64,000 nt of DNA from Sporosarcina sp. P32b (GCF_002743335.1 NZ_PDZB01000005.1:98745-162744); one strand, 5' to 3'. Positions 53,255-63,863 are shown, counted from the stretch's first letter. Translations and numbers: made by a program. Notes: a model not told the origin generated them from the letters alone.

Positions 53255-54367
53255 ATGTTCAACGAAACACAATATCGGCCAACACGAGCGATTATTAATA
53301 CAGCAGCTATTAAACAAAATGCAGAACACCTCATTTCTTATTTACCTAAAGAAACCAAGTTGATCGCAGTCGTTAAGTCAGATGGATATGGTCATGGAGT
53401 CGCGCAGGCTGCTTCCGCTGCATTACAAGCGGGAGCAGAAATGTTCGCTGTTGCCACCCCGGATGAAGCTATGACGCTTAGGAAAACACAGCCGACAGCC
53501 GATATTCTCGTGCTGGGAATTTCACCGGTATCATTTGCTGCTGTAGCGGCACAGCATCGTATTATTCTAACGGTCACTAGTGAGGAATGGGTAAATCAAG
53601 TGATTGCGCAACAACCATTTGATAATAAATGCAGGGTTCATGTAAAAATCGACAGCGGAATGGGTAGAATTGGTGTACGGACTGAAGAAGAGTTCACGCA
53701 ATTGGTGAAGTGTATTCAACAGTCCGATCTAATTATTGATGGTGTATTCACACATTTTGCACGTGCAGATGAAGAAAACCAAGAACCAACGCGTCGACAG
53801 TTTGAACGATTCATGCGCCTAGTGAATTGTTTACCAGAAAAACCGCGTCTCGTTCATGCGTCCAATAGCGCAGGAGCATTGGTGTTTCCTGAATATGCTT
53901 TAGATGCTGTCCGTTTTGGCATAAGTTTATATGGCATACCACCGTCTCATACCGTCGCAAAGCAGTTGCCGTTTAAGCTTGAACGGGCATTGACGATTGA
54001 AACGGAGTTAACTTACGTGAAACAGATGGCTGCTGGTGAGGAGATTAGCTATGGCGGTACGTATCAAGCGGTTGAAGGAGAATGGATCGGTACATTACCG
54101 GTGGGCTATGCCGATGGGCTGAAGCGTTCGCTTAAAGGTCAGGAAGTACTAATTGATGGCAGGAGGGTACCAATTGTCGGCACTATTTGCATGGACCAAT
54201 GCATGATCCGATTACCTCGTAAATATCCTGAAGGCGAAAAAGTAATATTGATTGGAAAACAGGGTAACGAAGAAATAATTTTAGAGGAATGGTCTGAACG
54301 CCTAAACACAATACCCTATGAACTAGCTGTAACAATTTCTACACGGATACCTAGAGTCTATACGTAA
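53255..54367 (+). CDS. alr: Alanine racemase
   Basis: A 370-residue PLP enzyme that makes D-alanine for peptidoglycan. The PLP lysine is Lys41 in AVVKSDGYGHG; the catalytic tyrosine lies in EEISYGGTYQA; RFGISLYGIPP and GTICMDQCMI are conserved. It lies directly before the toxin-antitoxin pair, as in B. subtilis. Confidence 0.95.
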   Translation: MFNETQYRPTRAIINTAAIKQNAEHLISYLPKETKLIAVVKSDGYGHGVAQAASAALQAGAEMFAVATPDEAMTLRKTQPTADILVLGISPVSFAAVAAQHRIILTVTSEEWVNQVIAQQPFDNKCRVHVKIDSGMGRIGVRTEEEFTQLVKCIQQSDLIIDGVFTHFARADEENQEPTRRQFERFMRLVNCLPEKPRLVHASNSAGALVFPEYALDAVRFGISLYGIPPSHTVAKQLPFKLERALTIETELTYVKQMAAGEEISYGGTYQAVEGEWIGTLPVGYADGLKRSLKGQEVLIDGRRVPIVGTICMDQCMIRLPRKYPEGEKVILIGKQGNEEIILEEWSERLNTIPYELAVTISTRIPRVYT

Positions 54368-54547
54368 AAAAGGTCGAAACTATCTGGCGAAATATAGGAC
54401 GCAACGATCATTTGATTCGACATTCTACTGACGAAACTAGTATTTCTTGTCAAAACACTTCAAACCTTGTCTTTTCATATTCCAATATAAATGGTAAGAT
54501 AGAAATGATATAGAAATAGAGGGATGGGTTTGTCGGAGGTGCTCGAT

Positions 54548-54829
54548 TTGCGTACGGATAAAAACGATAAAAGAATACTTAGTATAGCCTCAACCAGATT
54601 GCAACAGCAAAATGAAGACGCAATCTTTCAATGGGAGCAAGTGCAAGAAGATTTCGTTTATATGACAGATGTGAAACATATCGAACATGGTGAAGCTTCT
54701 CTATTACGTGAAGCCATGAAAAGAGGTTATGTGGAAATGTCGCAAATCAACCTCAACATAGCGGCAGAATGTTTATATGCGGAATTTGAAGCTCAGCATA
54801 CCGTAGAACGTTGCGTCAGCGGAGGATGA
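54548..54829 (+). CDS. ndoAI: EndoAI-type antitoxin (MazE analogue) with a divergent N-terminus
   Basis: A 93-residue antitoxin, the same length as B. subtilis EndoAI. The C-terminal half ([27 protein letters not shown]), which wraps the toxin, is well conserved. The N-terminal 45 residues, normally a ribbon-helix-helix DNA-binding domain with a KISLP strand and SRNELI helix, are only faintly recognisable ([12 protein letters not shown]). TTG 54548 is six bases after GGAGGTG and gives the right length; the ATG at 54524 adds eight residues. It neutralises NdoA. Confidence 0.85.
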   Translation: MRTDKNDKRILSIASTRLQQQNEDAIFQWEQVQEDFVYMTDVKHIEHGEASLLREAMKRGYVEMSQINLNIAAECLYAEFEAQHTVERCVSGG

Positions 54830-54833
54830 AAAG

Positions 54834-55184
54834 TTGGCAATTAAACGCGGAGACGTCTTTTTTGCAGATTTGTCACCTGTAGTCGGTTCTGAACAGGGTG
54901 GGACCAGACCGGTACTGATCATCCAAAATGATATCGGTAATCGATTCAGCCCCACAGTGATTGTGGCAGCCATTACTGCACAAATACAAAAAGCAAAATT
55001 GCCGACACATGTCGAAATTACAGCGGCCAGGCATGGATTCGAGCGGGATTCAGTTATCCTGCTCGAGCAAGTCCGCACAATCGACAAGTCGAGGCTCACA
55101 GACAAAATAACACACTTAGACGATGCGTTAATGAAACAAGTCGATGAAGCTTTACAAGTAAGCTTCGGGCTTATTAAATTTTAG
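54834..55184 (+). CDS. ndoA: mRNA interferase EndoA/NdoA (MazF family toxin)
   Basis: A 116-residue endoribonuclease toxin, nearly identical in pattern to B. subtilis NdoA, which cuts at [34 protein letters not shown] and [25 protein letters not shown] are hallmarks; the catalytic Arg and Thr are present. Its ribosome site GGAGGATGA lies inside the antitoxin stop region, so translation is coupled. It starts with TTG. Confidence 0.95.
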   Translation: MAIKRGDVFFADLSPVVGSEQGGTRPVLIIQNDIGNRFSPTVIVAAITAQIQKAKLPTHVEITAARHGFERDSVILLEQVRTIDKSRLTDKITHLDDALMKQVDEALQVSFGLIKF

Positions 55185-55239
55185 CATACATATCCTAATA
55201 ACTTTTATTGCAGACGGCGCCAGTAAGTAATGGCTGCTT

Positions 55240-55276
55240 AAAACACTATAGCCAACCGGTTATAGTGTTTTTTTTA
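55240..55276 (+). terminator. Terminator after ndoA
   Basis: aaaacactata / tatagtgtttt stem followed by T residues. Confidence 0.9.
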
Positions 55277-55371
55277 TAGTATTTTTGAGAAAAAATGATT
55301 AAAAACATGTAGTTTGGAGGGAAATTCGATACAATGGAGATAACTGAAGATGTAGGGAGGAACAAATAACG

Positions 55372-56199
55372 ATGAACGAAGTCATGAGAAAAGGTATAGC
55401 CGAGAATATAGACACAATTACTGCACGCTGGGTAGAGGGAATGAAAGAGAATGCTGATGAGCGTTTTCTGGAATTGATGCCGGCATCTGTAGTAGCAACA
55501 ACTAGTAGGGAATTTACGGAACTGATGACGTCTAATCTTTCGTACCGCGAAAAAGTGGACAAGGCAAGATTAAATGAGTTCACGGAGAAAATCATTCATT
55601 TTGGATGGTCTATTAAATTTATCAATCAGGCTATAGATACGTTTTCTACGGTCGTATATGACCTGTTCTTTGAAACGGGGATTTTGCGAGAGTCCAACTT
55701 GCGTGAAGGAATTACTATCTTCTCAAACTGGATCAATCCGTTAAGAGAAAGCATCATAGAAGAATATTCTTCGAAGTGGGAGCGTACGGACATTTTGCAG
55801 AAGATTGCATTGCAAGAATTATCGGCTTCATTGATTCCGGTATTCGACAAGATATCTGTCATGCCATTGGTCGGTACAATCGATACAGAGCGTGCGAAAT
55901 TGATCATGGAGAATTTATTGGAAGGCGTTGTTAAGCAGCGTGCTGAAGTCGTGCTACTTGATATTACAGGTGTTCCTGTAGTCGATACGATGGTTGCCCA
56001 TCATATTATCCAAGCGGCAGACGCGGTACGTTTAGTTGGGGCAAAGTGTATGCTAGTTGGCATTCGTCCAGAAATTGCGCAGACTATTGTAACGCTTGGT
56101 ATTAACCTTACAGATTTCTCAACAACAAGCACGTTGCGCAGAGGTATGCAGAAAGCGCTTGAAATGACAGGTCGGACAATTGTGGAGGAGGAAAAGTAG
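55372..56199 (+). CDS. rsbRA: Stressosome protein RsbR
   Basis: A 275-residue protein: N-terminal non-haem globin-like sensor (1-140), a linker helix and a C-terminal STAS domain. Phosphorylation sites are Thr172 and Thr206 ([18 protein letters not shown]), the counterparts of B. subtilis Thr171 and Thr205. With RsbS it forms the stressosome that holds RsbT. It is the first gene of the sigma-B operon. Confidence 0.93.
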   Translation: MNEVMRKGIAENIDTITARWVEGMKENADERFLELMPASVVATTSREFTELMTSNLSYREKVDKARLNEFTEKIIHFGWSIKFINQAIDTFSTVVYDLFFETGILRESNLREGITIFSNWINPLRESIIEEYSSKWERTDILQKIALQELSASLIPVFDKISVMPLVGTIDTERAKLIMENLLEGVVKQRAEVVLLDITGVPVVDTMVAHHIIQAADAVRLVGAKCMLVGIRPEIAQTIVTLGINLTDFSTTSTLRRGMQKALEMTGRTIVEEEK

Positions 56200-56200
56200 T

Positions 56201-56563
56201 ATGAAGATGCGAATTCCGATTCTAAAGCTAAAAGACACATTGATTGTATCTATTCAAGTGGAGCTTGATGATCAGACGGCATTACAATTCCAAGAAGATT
56301 TATTGAATCAGTTGCATAAAACGTCTGCACGGGGCGTTGTGATTGATTTGACACCAATCGACTTCATTGATTCATTCATTGCAAAAGTGCTTGGGGATGT
56401 TATTCATATGACAAGTCTAATGGGGGCGAAAGTTGTCATCACAGGTATTCAACCATCTGTAGCCATCACACTAATTGAATTAGGTATCCGTTTAGAGAAC
56501 GTGACAACTGCATTAGATCTAGAGAATGGGCTAGAGAAATTGACTAGAGAATTGGAGGCCTGA
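56201..56563 (+). CDS. rsbS: Stressosome scaffold RsbS
   Basis: A 120-residue single STAS-domain protein. The phosphorylated serine is Ser58 in [10 protein letters not shown]. It is the core antagonist of RsbT. ATG 56201 is one base after the rsbR stop region and follows GGAGGAGG. Confidence 0.94.
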   Translation: MKMRIPILKLKDTLIVSIQVELDDQTALQFQEDLLNQLHKTSARGVVIDLTPIDFIDSFIAKVLGDVIHMTSLMGAKVVITGIQPSVAITLIELGIRLENVTTALDLENGLEKLTRELEA

Positions 56564-56565
56564 CC

Positions 56566-56967
56566 ATGGAACACAGGTCTTCTATAGAGATCAAGACAGA
56601 GTGGGATATTGTTGCCGCTAGACAGTTAGGCCGTAATGAGGCGAAAAGTACGGGTTTTGGGACAGTCGACCAAGCTAGAATTACGACTGCCATTAGTGAG
56701 TTGGCAAGAAATATATATCTTTACGCAGGAAAAGGTCGTATTGAAATTGTGCCTATTACAGTAGGTGTACGGGTGGGTTTACTAATTACTGCTTCTGATG
56801 AAGGACCAGGAATTGCTGATTTGCAAAAAGTTATGACAGATGGATATACGACTTCAGGAGGACTGGGTGCAGGAATGCCGGGAGTCAAACGATTAATGGA
56901 TGATTTTACTGTAGAAACAGAAGTGGGCGTAGGTACCACTATTACAGCAACTAAATGGTTGCACTAG
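56566..56967 (+). CDS. rsbT: Serine kinase RsbT
   Basis: A 133-residue GHKL-type kinase with N-box ARNIYLYAGKG and ATP-lid ASDEGPGI and GLGAGMPGVKRLMDD. It phosphorylates RsbS and RsbR and, when released, activates RsbU. Confidence 0.94.
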   Translation: MEHRSSIEIKTEWDIVAARQLGRNEAKSTGFGTVDQARITTAISELARNIYLYAGKGRIEIVPITVGVRVGLLITASDEGPGIADLQKVMTDGYTTSGGLGAGMPGVKRLMDDFTVETEVGVGTTITATKWLH

Positions 56968-56980
56968 GAGTTGAAGGGTA

Positions 56981-57985
56981 TTGCCACAAGAGGCGGGTAA
57001 GCAGTATAAGCAAATGCTGGAGAATTATCTGCACTCCAAAGGAGAAGAAGATCTCTATTTGGGACAGCAATTCAGCCGCAGCTTCATAGAAAAAAGTATC
57101 GCACCGGAAGATGTCATCAGTATTCATAAAACGTCTATTGAAGAGTTAATTAAAGATCTACCTGCCGACGTCAGCGTGTCTTTCGATTTTTTAATCGAAA
57201 TGATGATTCATTACGGTTTAGCACTTAAAGAGCATCAGAGCTTGATCCGCAAACAAGAAGCTATTCAAACAGAGATGGATATTGCTGTTAGAGTACAAAA
57301 TACTTTGTTGCAAACGACAACTCCTGTGTTGGAGGGTCTGGACATAGGTTGGATTTCCAGACCATCGAAGCAAATGAACGGTGACTATGTATACTTTCTA
57401 AAGGAAACAGAACAAGAAGTTTGTTTGGCAGTTGCTGATATCATTGGAAAAGGCATGTCTGCAGCTATGCACATGTCCATGGTGAAATTTGGTATGGATA
57501 GTCTGCGATATGAGAAGCGAGATCCTTTTGAAGTGTTGAGCTTTATTAATAAAATGGTAGAACAGAGCATTGCTGATTCTATGTTTATTTCCATGTTTTA
57601 CGGAAAATACGATACGGAAAACTCTGTATTCCGCTATTCTTCGGCAGGACATGAGCCGGCTCTTTTTTATCGTGATTCAGAAGACGCTTACAGTTTACTA
57701 GAAAGCAAAGGACTATTGCTTGGCGTTCAAGAAGAAGCGGTATATGAAGAACGGACAGTACGTCTTGAAAACAATGATTTTGTTGTGATTATGACGGATG
57801 GTGTAACTGAAACTAGGACCGATAAGGGTTTCATTGAAATGAATGTTATAGAAAACTTATTGCGCGAAGTGCGTTCGGAAAGTGCGCAAGCGATGGTTGA
57901 CTATTTATTTAGCGAGCTTTCTAAAATGCAGAATTATGAATTGCATGATGATTTCACACTTGTAATTTTGAAAAAAACAAAATGA
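56981..57985 (+). CDS. rsbU: PP2C phosphatase RsbU
   Basis: A 334-residue protein with an N-terminal RsbT-binding helical domain (1-100) and a PP2C phosphatase domain (MNGDYVYFL, VADIIGKGMSAAM, FRYSSAGHEPAL, VIMTDGVTE, HDDFTLVIL). It dephosphorylates RsbV. It starts with TTG 13 bases after rsbT. Confidence 0.94.
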   Translation: MPQEAGKQYKQMLENYLHSKGEEDLYLGQQFSRSFIEKSIAPEDVISIHKTSIEELIKDLPADVSVSFDFLIEMMIHYGLALKEHQSLIRKQEAIQTEMDIAVRVQNTLLQTTTPVLEGLDIGWISRPSKQMNGDYVYFLKETEQEVCLAVADIIGKGMSAAMHMSMVKFGMDSLRYEKRDPFEVLSFINKMVEQSIADSMFISMFYGKYDTENSVFRYSSAGHEPALFYRDSEDAYSLLESKGLLLGVQEEAVYEERTVRLENNDFVVIMTDGVTETRTDKGFIEMNVIENLLREVRSESAQAMVDYLFSELSKMQNYELHDDFTLVILKKTK

Positions 57986-57987
57986 AG

Positions 57988-58012
57988 GTTTAAAAAGATT
58001 TTGTTTGGGTAT
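57988..58012 (+). promoter_or_regulatory. Sigma-B promoter upstream of rsbV
   Basis: GTTTAA (57988-57993) and GGGTAT (58007-58012) are 13 bases apart, a perfect consensus. It gives the autoregulated rsbV-rsbW-sigB-rsbX transcript. Confidence 0.92.
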
Positions 58013-58087
58013 AAAACAATGAGTGTGTAGTGGGTATTATCACGCTATACATTCATAGAAAATAGAGAAAACGATCGGGGTGGCGAA

Positions 58088-58415
58088 ATGAATTTACAAG
58101 TTGAGCAAGTCGATAAAGATCTCGTGCATAACTTTAAAGTTATCGGAGAGATTGATATATATACAGCGCCAAAATTGAAAGAGCATTTGGCTACATTAGA
58201 ATTGGTAGAAGGAATCGAAGTAGAATTAGATCTATCCGAAGTAAATTACATGGACAGTACAGGCCTAGGCGTATTTGTCGGATACTATAAAGAAGTGAAA
58301 GCGTATAATGGGAAATTAGTTATTACAGGACTAAACCAACGCCTTTACCGATTGTTTGAAATCACGGGCCTCAGTGAGATTATGGAGATAGAACAATCTA
58401 AAGGTGGCGAAGATA

Positions 58416-58429
<14 letters not shown>
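58088..58429 (+). CDS. rsbV: Anti-anti-sigma factor RsbV
   Basis: A 113-residue STAS protein; the phosphorylated Ser57 lies in NYMDSTGLGVF. Unphosphorylated RsbV binds RsbW and frees sigma-B. It overlaps rsbW by 14 bases. Confidence 0.95.
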
Positions 58430-58863
<434 letters not shown>

Positions 58864-58889
<26 letters not shown>

Positions 58890-59649
58890 CAGCGAGACAA
58901 AAGAACAAGTCCTTAAATGGATACATGAATATCAAAAGAATAATGACGACGATGCGCAAACACAACTAGTCCTGCATTATGAGCGACTGGTACACTCTAT
59001 CGCGCGCAAATATTCCCGTGGGCAATCTCACCATGAGGATATCGTCCAGGCCGGAATGCTCGGATTACTAGGAGCGATTCGAAGATATGATCCTGAACAA
59101 GGACGGAACTTTGAAGCGTTTGCTGTACCGACAATAATAGGGGAAATTAAACGCTTCTTGCGTGATAAGACATGGGCTGTTCACGTACCGCGAAGAATCA
59201 AAGAGTTAGGGCCTAAAATAAAAGCGGCTGTTGAAACGTTAACGACTGAATTTCAACGTTCGCCAATGGTCTATGAAATAGCAGAATATCTTGGTACCGA
59301 CGAAGAATTAGTGCTTGAAGCGATGGAGATGGGCAGAAGTTATCAGGCGCTGTCAATTGACCATACACTAGATGCGGATTCAGAAGGTGGAACCATTACA
59401 CTGCTCGATATCATCGGTGAGACTGATGGGGGTTTTGAGAAAACAGATCAGCGCATGCTTGTTTTGAATGCACTGAACGTTTTAAGTGACCGCGAACGTC
59501 AGATTATCCAATATACATATATCGATCAAATGAGCCAGAAAGAAGCTGGGGAATTACTAGACATTTCCCAAATGCATGTTTCAAGATTGCAACGTAAAGC
59601 TATCAAGAAGTTACGAGAAGTAATCCTAACGAGCGGTGGTGCAAATTAG
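58864..59649 (+). CDS. sigB: General stress sigma factor SigB
   Basis: A 261-residue sigma-70 group 3 factor. Region 2 is HEDIVQAGMLGLLGAIRRYDPEQGRNFEAFAVPTIIGEIKR, region 3 FQRSPMVYEIAEYLG, and region 4 LSDRERQIIQYTYIDQMSQKEAG. Its consensus sites occur upstream of rsbV and at 26295 and 30409 in this window. Confidence 0.96.
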
Positions 59650-60245
59650 TGGAAACTTTTGAGAATGACTATGTAGAGGCATATATATACCAACAGTCCA
59701 AAAAAGGTAATAAAGATTCTGGGGATGCATACTACATTCATTCAGAAGAAGATTATTTCATATGTGCGATTGCAGACGGATTGGGTAGTGGAACGGAAGC
59801 GAAAGAATCTGCTGAAATAATTCCACAAGTCTTAAAGTTGTATCATCATGAATCACCTGACGATTTGTTACTACGCTGCAATAAACAGATGTTGCATAAA
59901 CGTGGTGCAGCAGTGGGGATTGTTAAAGTGTATTTCGAACAGCAAACCCTAGAATATAGTTGTGTTGGTAACATCCGTATCTATATTCTGCAATCAAATG
60001 GTCAGATGATTTATCCTTTACCGGTAATGGGTTATCTTTCTGGACGACCACAGTCGCCCCGTACACAAAGATATCCTTATAATAAGAACGACCGGTTCTT
60101 CCTTCATTCTGATGGCGTAAACTTGCGAAGTCCTAAAAAGTACTTACAAGAAAACTCTACTCCTTATCAATTGTATAAAAAGGTGGAACGTACGATTGAA
60201 GATACTGATGATGCGACATTCATCGCAGCTAGCCTGCTTCATTAA
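59649..60245 (+). CDS. rsbX: Feedback phosphatase RsbX
   Basis: A 198-residue PP2C phosphatase (AIADGLGSGTEAKESA, FFLHSDGVN, DDATFIAASL) that resets the stressosome by dephosphorylating RsbS and RsbR. The GTG start shares a base with the sigB stop. The terminator hairpin overlaps its last codons. Confidence 0.94.
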   Translation: METFENDYVEAYIYQQSKKGNKDSGDAYYIHSEEDYFICAIADGLGSGTEAKESAEIIPQVLKLYHHESPDDLLLRCNKQMLHKRGAAVGIVKVYFEQQTLEYSCVGNIRIYILQSNGQMIYPLPVMGYLSGRPQSPRTQRYPYNKNDRFFLHSDGVNLRSPKKYLQENSTPYQLYKKVERTIEDTDDATFIAASLLH

Positions 60246-60262
60246 GTTGAAGCGGCTTTTTT
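60232..60262 (+). terminator. Terminator of the sigma-B operon
   Basis: GCCTGCTTCA / TGAAGCGGC stem with one bulge, followed by six T. It overlaps the rsbX stop codon. Confidence 0.85.
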
Positions 60263-60341
60263 GTGTCTGAAAACAAATGGTTGCAGAAGGAAACTGCATT
60301 GGAAACATGCTATTATATGGAAAGAAGAAAGGGTGGTTGAA

Positions 60342-62498
60342 TTGTCAAAGGATTTTATGGAAGCAACAGCAAGCCGAGCGGGAATCAGTAAACGCCAAAC
60401 GGCAAGTGTCATCGCTCTGTTGGAAGAAGGCAACACTGTACCTTTTATTGCGCGTTACAGAAAAGAAGCAACAGGTTCGCTCGATGAAGTGCAGATCAAA
60501 GATATTGAAGATGCCTATCATTATATTAAGTCGCTTGAACAACGGAAAGAAGAAGTCTTGCGTTTAATCGATGAACAAGGAAAGTTAGATGACACGTTAA
60601 AGGCAGATATTGAGCGTGCGACGGTATTGCAACGAATCGAAGACTTGTACCGCCCTTATAAACAAAAACGACGTACGAAAGCGATGATTGCGATTGAAAA
60701 TGGCTTGGAACCTCTTGCTGACCAATTAATGCAACAGTCATCAGCGAATATTGAAGCTGCGGCACAAACCTATATCAATCTTGAAAAAGAAATCCATACA
60801 ATTGAAGATGCATTAGAAGGTGCTAAGTTCATCATTGCGGAAAGAGTATCGGAAGACGCAACGATGCGTGAGAAAATCCGTAAAATCACATGGGCCTCTG
60901 GGAAACTGACGGCTGTCCTAAAAAAAGGCGCGGAAGATGAACGGAAAGTTTTTGAAAACTATTACGAATATGAAGAGCCTCTCAGTAAAATAGTGCCTCA
61001 CCGTGTTTTAGCTATTAATCGAGGAGAAAAAGAAGATGTATTACGTGTAGGGGTGAGTTTCCCAACAGATCGCATCGTTGGGGATCTCGAGCGTATGTAT
61101 CTAAAACGACACCCTTCTTCATCTACAACGTATATAAAAGAAGCGTTAGAAGATTCGTTTAAACGATTAATCGCTCCTTCAATAGAAAGAGAAGTACGCA
61201 CGACATTAACCGAAAAAGCAGAAACGCAGGCAATTCATGTGTTTTCGGAAAATCTTCGTAGCCTTCTATTACAACCACCGTTAAAAGGTAGAACAGTACT
61301 AGGTGTAGATCCGGCATTCAGAACGGGATGTAAACTGGCAGTAGTGGACGAAATGGGAAAGCTTCATGATATCTCTGTCATCTATCCTCACCCACCGAAA
61401 CCACAGAAAGAAGCATCAAAAAAAGTAATACTGGATCTATTAAAGAAATACCCGATATCCATTATTGCGATTGGTAATGGAACTGCATCACGTGAAACAG
61501 AAAAGTTCATCGTTGATCTAATTAAAGAAGTGGACGAACCTGTTTCCTACGTAATTGTCAACGAAGCAGGAGCGAGTGTATATTCAGCATCTGCAAAAGC
61601 GCGAGAAGAGTTCCCTGATCTGCAGGTAGAGCAAAGAAGTGCGGTATCTATTGCGAGAAGGCTACAAGATCCACTGTCTGAACTCGTAAAAATCGACCCG
61701 GAATCTATTGGTGTAGGACAATACCAACATGACGTAGCGAAAAAGAATCTGACTGAATCTTTATCATTTGTTGTAGAAACTGCGGTGAACCGGGTGGGGG
61801 TTAATGTCAATACTGCTTCATCTTCGTTGTTACAGTATGTTTCTGGTCTATCAAAAGCGGTGGCGGAGAACATTGTAAAAGCAAGAGAGGAAGCAGGTAA
61901 GTTCACGAAACGTACAGAGTTGAAAAAGGTCCCGAGACTCGGTGCGAAAACTTACGAACAGGCAATTGGCTTCTTGCGCATACCAGAATCAAAAGAGCGT
62001 TTTGACTCGACGGGCATTCATCCAGAGAGTTATAAAGTAGCGGAAGCAGTATTGAAAGAGTTGCAACTCGACAAATCCCAGCTCGGCACAGAAGAAGCGA
62101 CGACTGCTCTAGAACACGTGGATATTCCACAACTTGCTACGCAGCTAGACGTCGGGGAAATCACGTTGCAAGATATTATACAGACATTGCAGCGTCCGAA
62201 TCGTGACCCGCGTGACGATTATCCACAGCCTTTATTGAAGGCGGATGTACTTGATATCAAAGATGTACATGAAGGAATGGAACTGCAGGGAACAGTACGC
62301 AACGTAGTGGATTTCGGTGCATTTGTAGACATTGGCGTTTCAGAAGACGGATTAGTACACATATCCAAAATGAAAAATGGGTATGTCAAACATCCATTAG
62401 ATGTAGTTGCATCAGGTGACATTGTTACAGTATGGATTGATTCTGTCGATCGTCAAAAAGGGCGTATTGCATTATCTATGCTTCCTCTTAAGAAATAA
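60342..62498 (+). CDS. tex: Tex-family transcription accessory protein
   Basis: A 718-residue RNA-binding protein. Order: helical N-terminus (VPFIARYRKEATGSLDEVQI), YqgF/RNase H-like domain (VLGVDPAFRTGCKLAVVD), helix-hairpin-helix region (VGVNVNTASSSLLQYVSGLS), and a C-terminal S1 domain (GMELQGTVRNVVDFGAFVDIG). It matches B. subtilis YdcI. TTG 60342 follows AAAGGGTGG; the longer frame from 60261 has no site. Confidence 0.93.
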   Translation: MSKDFMEATASRAGISKRQTASVIALLEEGNTVPFIARYRKEATGSLDEVQIKDIEDAYHYIKSLEQRKEEVLRLIDEQGKLDDTLKADIERATVLQRIEDLYRPYKQKRRTKAMIAIENGLEPLADQLMQQSSANIEAAAQTYINLEKEIHTIEDALEGAKFIIAERVSEDATMREKIRKITWASGKLTAVLKKGAEDERKVFENYYEYEEPLSKIVPHRVLAINRGEKEDVLRVGVSFPTDRIVGDLERMYLKRHPSSSTTYIKEALEDSFKRLIAPSIEREVRTTLTEKAETQAIHVFSENLRSLLLQPPLKGRTVLGVDPAFRTGCKLAVVDEMGKLHDISVIYPHPPKPQKEASKKVILDLLKKYPISIIAIGNGTASRETEKFIVDLIKEVDEPVSYVIVNEAGASVYSASAKAREEFPDLQVEQRSAVSIARRLQDPLSELVKIDPESIGVGQYQHDVAKKNLTESLSFVVETAVNRVGVNVNTASSSLLQYVSGLSKAVAENIVKAREEAGKFTKRTELKKVPRLGAKTYEQAIGFLRIPESKERFDSTGIHPESYKVAEAVLKELQLDKSQLGTEEATTALEHVDIPQLATQLDVGEITLQDIIQTLQRPNRDPRDDYPQPLLKADVLDIKDVHEGMELQGTVRNVVDFGAFVDIGVSEDGLVHISKMKNGYVKHPLDVVASGDIVTVWIDSVDRQKGRIALSMLPLKK

Positions 62499-62512
62499 AG
62501 GAGAGAATCAGC

Positions 62513-62965
62513 ATGTCAGAAGAACATTTACAGCAGCTGGTTGAGCAGATCTCATTGGAAATCTTCCATAAGCCGTTTGTCCATCAAGCGATTTTTAATA
62601 GCAGACTGCGAACGACGGGTGGTCGCTATAAATTAAGCAATCATTTTATAGAGATTAATCCGTTAGTTATTAAGCTTCATGATGAGGAAGAATTAGTCGG
62701 GATCATTAAACATGAACTCTGCCACTATCACCTTCATATAGAAGGTAAGGGATATAAACATGGAGATCCAGACTTTAAAGAGCTCCTTAAAGAGACAAAT
62801 TCCCCCCGTCATTGCAAGCCGCTTACGGAACGCAGAGCGAAAAGTACAATCATCCATCTATATCGCTGTACAGCTTGTGGGTTAGATTATCCCAGGCGTA
62901 GAAGAATGGATTGTACGAAATATCGCTGTGGAAAATGTGCTGGGGAGATCACAAAAGTGAAGTAA
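62513..62965 (+). CDS. sprT: SprT-like zinc metalloprotease-type protein
   Basis: A 150-residue SprT/YdcK protein with zinc motif HELCHYHLH and a C-terminal zinc ribbon (CTACGLDYPRRRRMDC, RCGKC). Function unclear in bacteria; related eukaryotic Spartan proteins degrade DNA-protein crosslinks. It follows tex by 14 bases. Confidence 0.9.
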   Translation: MSEEHLQQLVEQISLEIFHKPFVHQAIFNSRLRTTGGRYKLSNHFIEINPLVIKLHDEEELVGIIKHELCHYHLHIEGKGYKHGDPDFKELLKETNSPRHCKPLTERRAKSTIIHLYRCTACGLDYPRRRRMDCTKYRCGKCAGEITKVK

Positions 62966-62970
62966 GGCAT

Positions 62971-63007
62971 AAAAGGCATTCAATCATAGCGATTGGATGC
63001 CTTTTAT
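62971..63007 (+). terminator. Terminator after sprT
   Basis: aaaaggcattcaatc / gattggatgcctttt stem, one mismatch. Confidence 0.88.
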
Positions 63008-63130
63008 ATAATTAGGCAAACAGAAGTGAAAGAAGGCAATTTCATTAAAGAATATTTCAAGTGGAAAGGTTGTCGCATCAGTGTTTTAAAGCATATCGAA
63101 AAGTTATTTTAAAAAGATTGCTTAAAAAGG

Positions 63131-63159
63131 TTGACGAATGGCAAGACCCTGTCTATAAT
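63131..63159 (+). promoter_or_regulatory. Strong sigma-A promoter of the tRNA cluster
   Basis: TTGACG and TATAAT with a 17-base spacer; start near 63166, 57 bases before tRNA-Glu. Confidence 0.8.
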
Positions 63160-63222
63160 AGTAAAAGTCGACTAAGACAAGCGCAACAAACGATTTACTT
63201 GCTGAAGCGACAATATAATAAA

Positions 63223-63294
63223 GGCCCCTTGGTCAAGCGGTTAAGACACCGCCCTTTCACGGCGGTATCACGGGTTCGAATCCCGTAGGGGTCA
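63223..63294 (+). tRNA. tRNA-Glu (TTC)
   Basis: A 72-base cloverleaf: acceptor GGCCCCT/AGGGGTC, anticodon loop CTTTCAC with TTC, T arm GGGTTCGAATCCC. CCA is not encoded. Confidence 0.95.
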
Positions 63295-63346
63295 CTTTCA
63301 ATAAAACGAACAAATCCCTGAAGATTTGATAGTAGGTTATCATTGA

Positions 63347-63421
63347 TGGGGTATAGCCAAGCGGTAAGGCAACGGACTTTGACTCCGTCACTCGTTGGTT
63401 CGAATCCAGCTACCCCAGCCA
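63347..63421 (+). tRNA. tRNA-Gln (TTG)
   Basis: Acceptor TGGGGTA/TACCCCA, anticodon TTG in CTTTGAC, discriminator G and encoded CCA. Confidence 0.95.
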
Positions 63422-63493
63422 TTTTTACTGCGTGTTACACGCACTAGAGAGATCAAAGGTATTTGGAACGATTTGTTCCTTTCATTTTAATAC

Positions 63494-63569
63494 GAGCCGT
63501 TAGCTCAGTTGGTAGAGCATCTGACTTTTAATCAGAGGGTCACAGGTTCGAATCCTGTACGGCTCACCA
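63494..63569 (+). tRNA. tRNA-Lys (TTT)
   Basis: Acceptor GAGCCGT/ACGGCTC, anticodon TTT in CTTTTAA, encoded CCA. Confidence 0.95.
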
Positions 63570-63598
63570 TTCATTTTAAAAAGTTTTCGAGAAAGTTC

Positions 63599-63626
63599 TT
63601 GACTTATTAAACTGAAGGTGTATACT
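63599..63626 (+). promoter_or_regulatory. Internal sigma-A promoter before tRNA-Leu
   Basis: TTGACT and TATACT with a 16-base spacer; start near 63633. It could also drive the rRNA operon that follows. Confidence 0.75.
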
Positions 63627-63647
63627 AGTAATTGTCGCTGAAACAAA

Positions 63648-63734
<87 letters not shown>

Positions 63735-63771
63735 AACATTCTCACCATTACAATATAATTACAACTTTTAT

Positions 63772-63845
63772 GCGGGTATAGTTTAGTGGTAAAACCTCAG
63801 CCTTCCAAGCTGATGATGGGAGTTCGATTCTCCCTACCCGCTCCA
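63772..63845 (+). tRNA. tRNA-Gly (TCC)
   Basis: Acceptor GCGGGTA/TACCCGC, anticodon TCC in CTTCCAA, encoded CCA. Confidence 0.95.
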
Positions 63846-63863
63846 TTATTTTTAAAAGAAAAT

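Noticed and set aside
63061..63422. Short ORFs on both strands over the tRNA-Glu and tRNA-Gln genes
   Set aside because: They overlap tRNA genes and the tRNA promoter, so they are chance frames.
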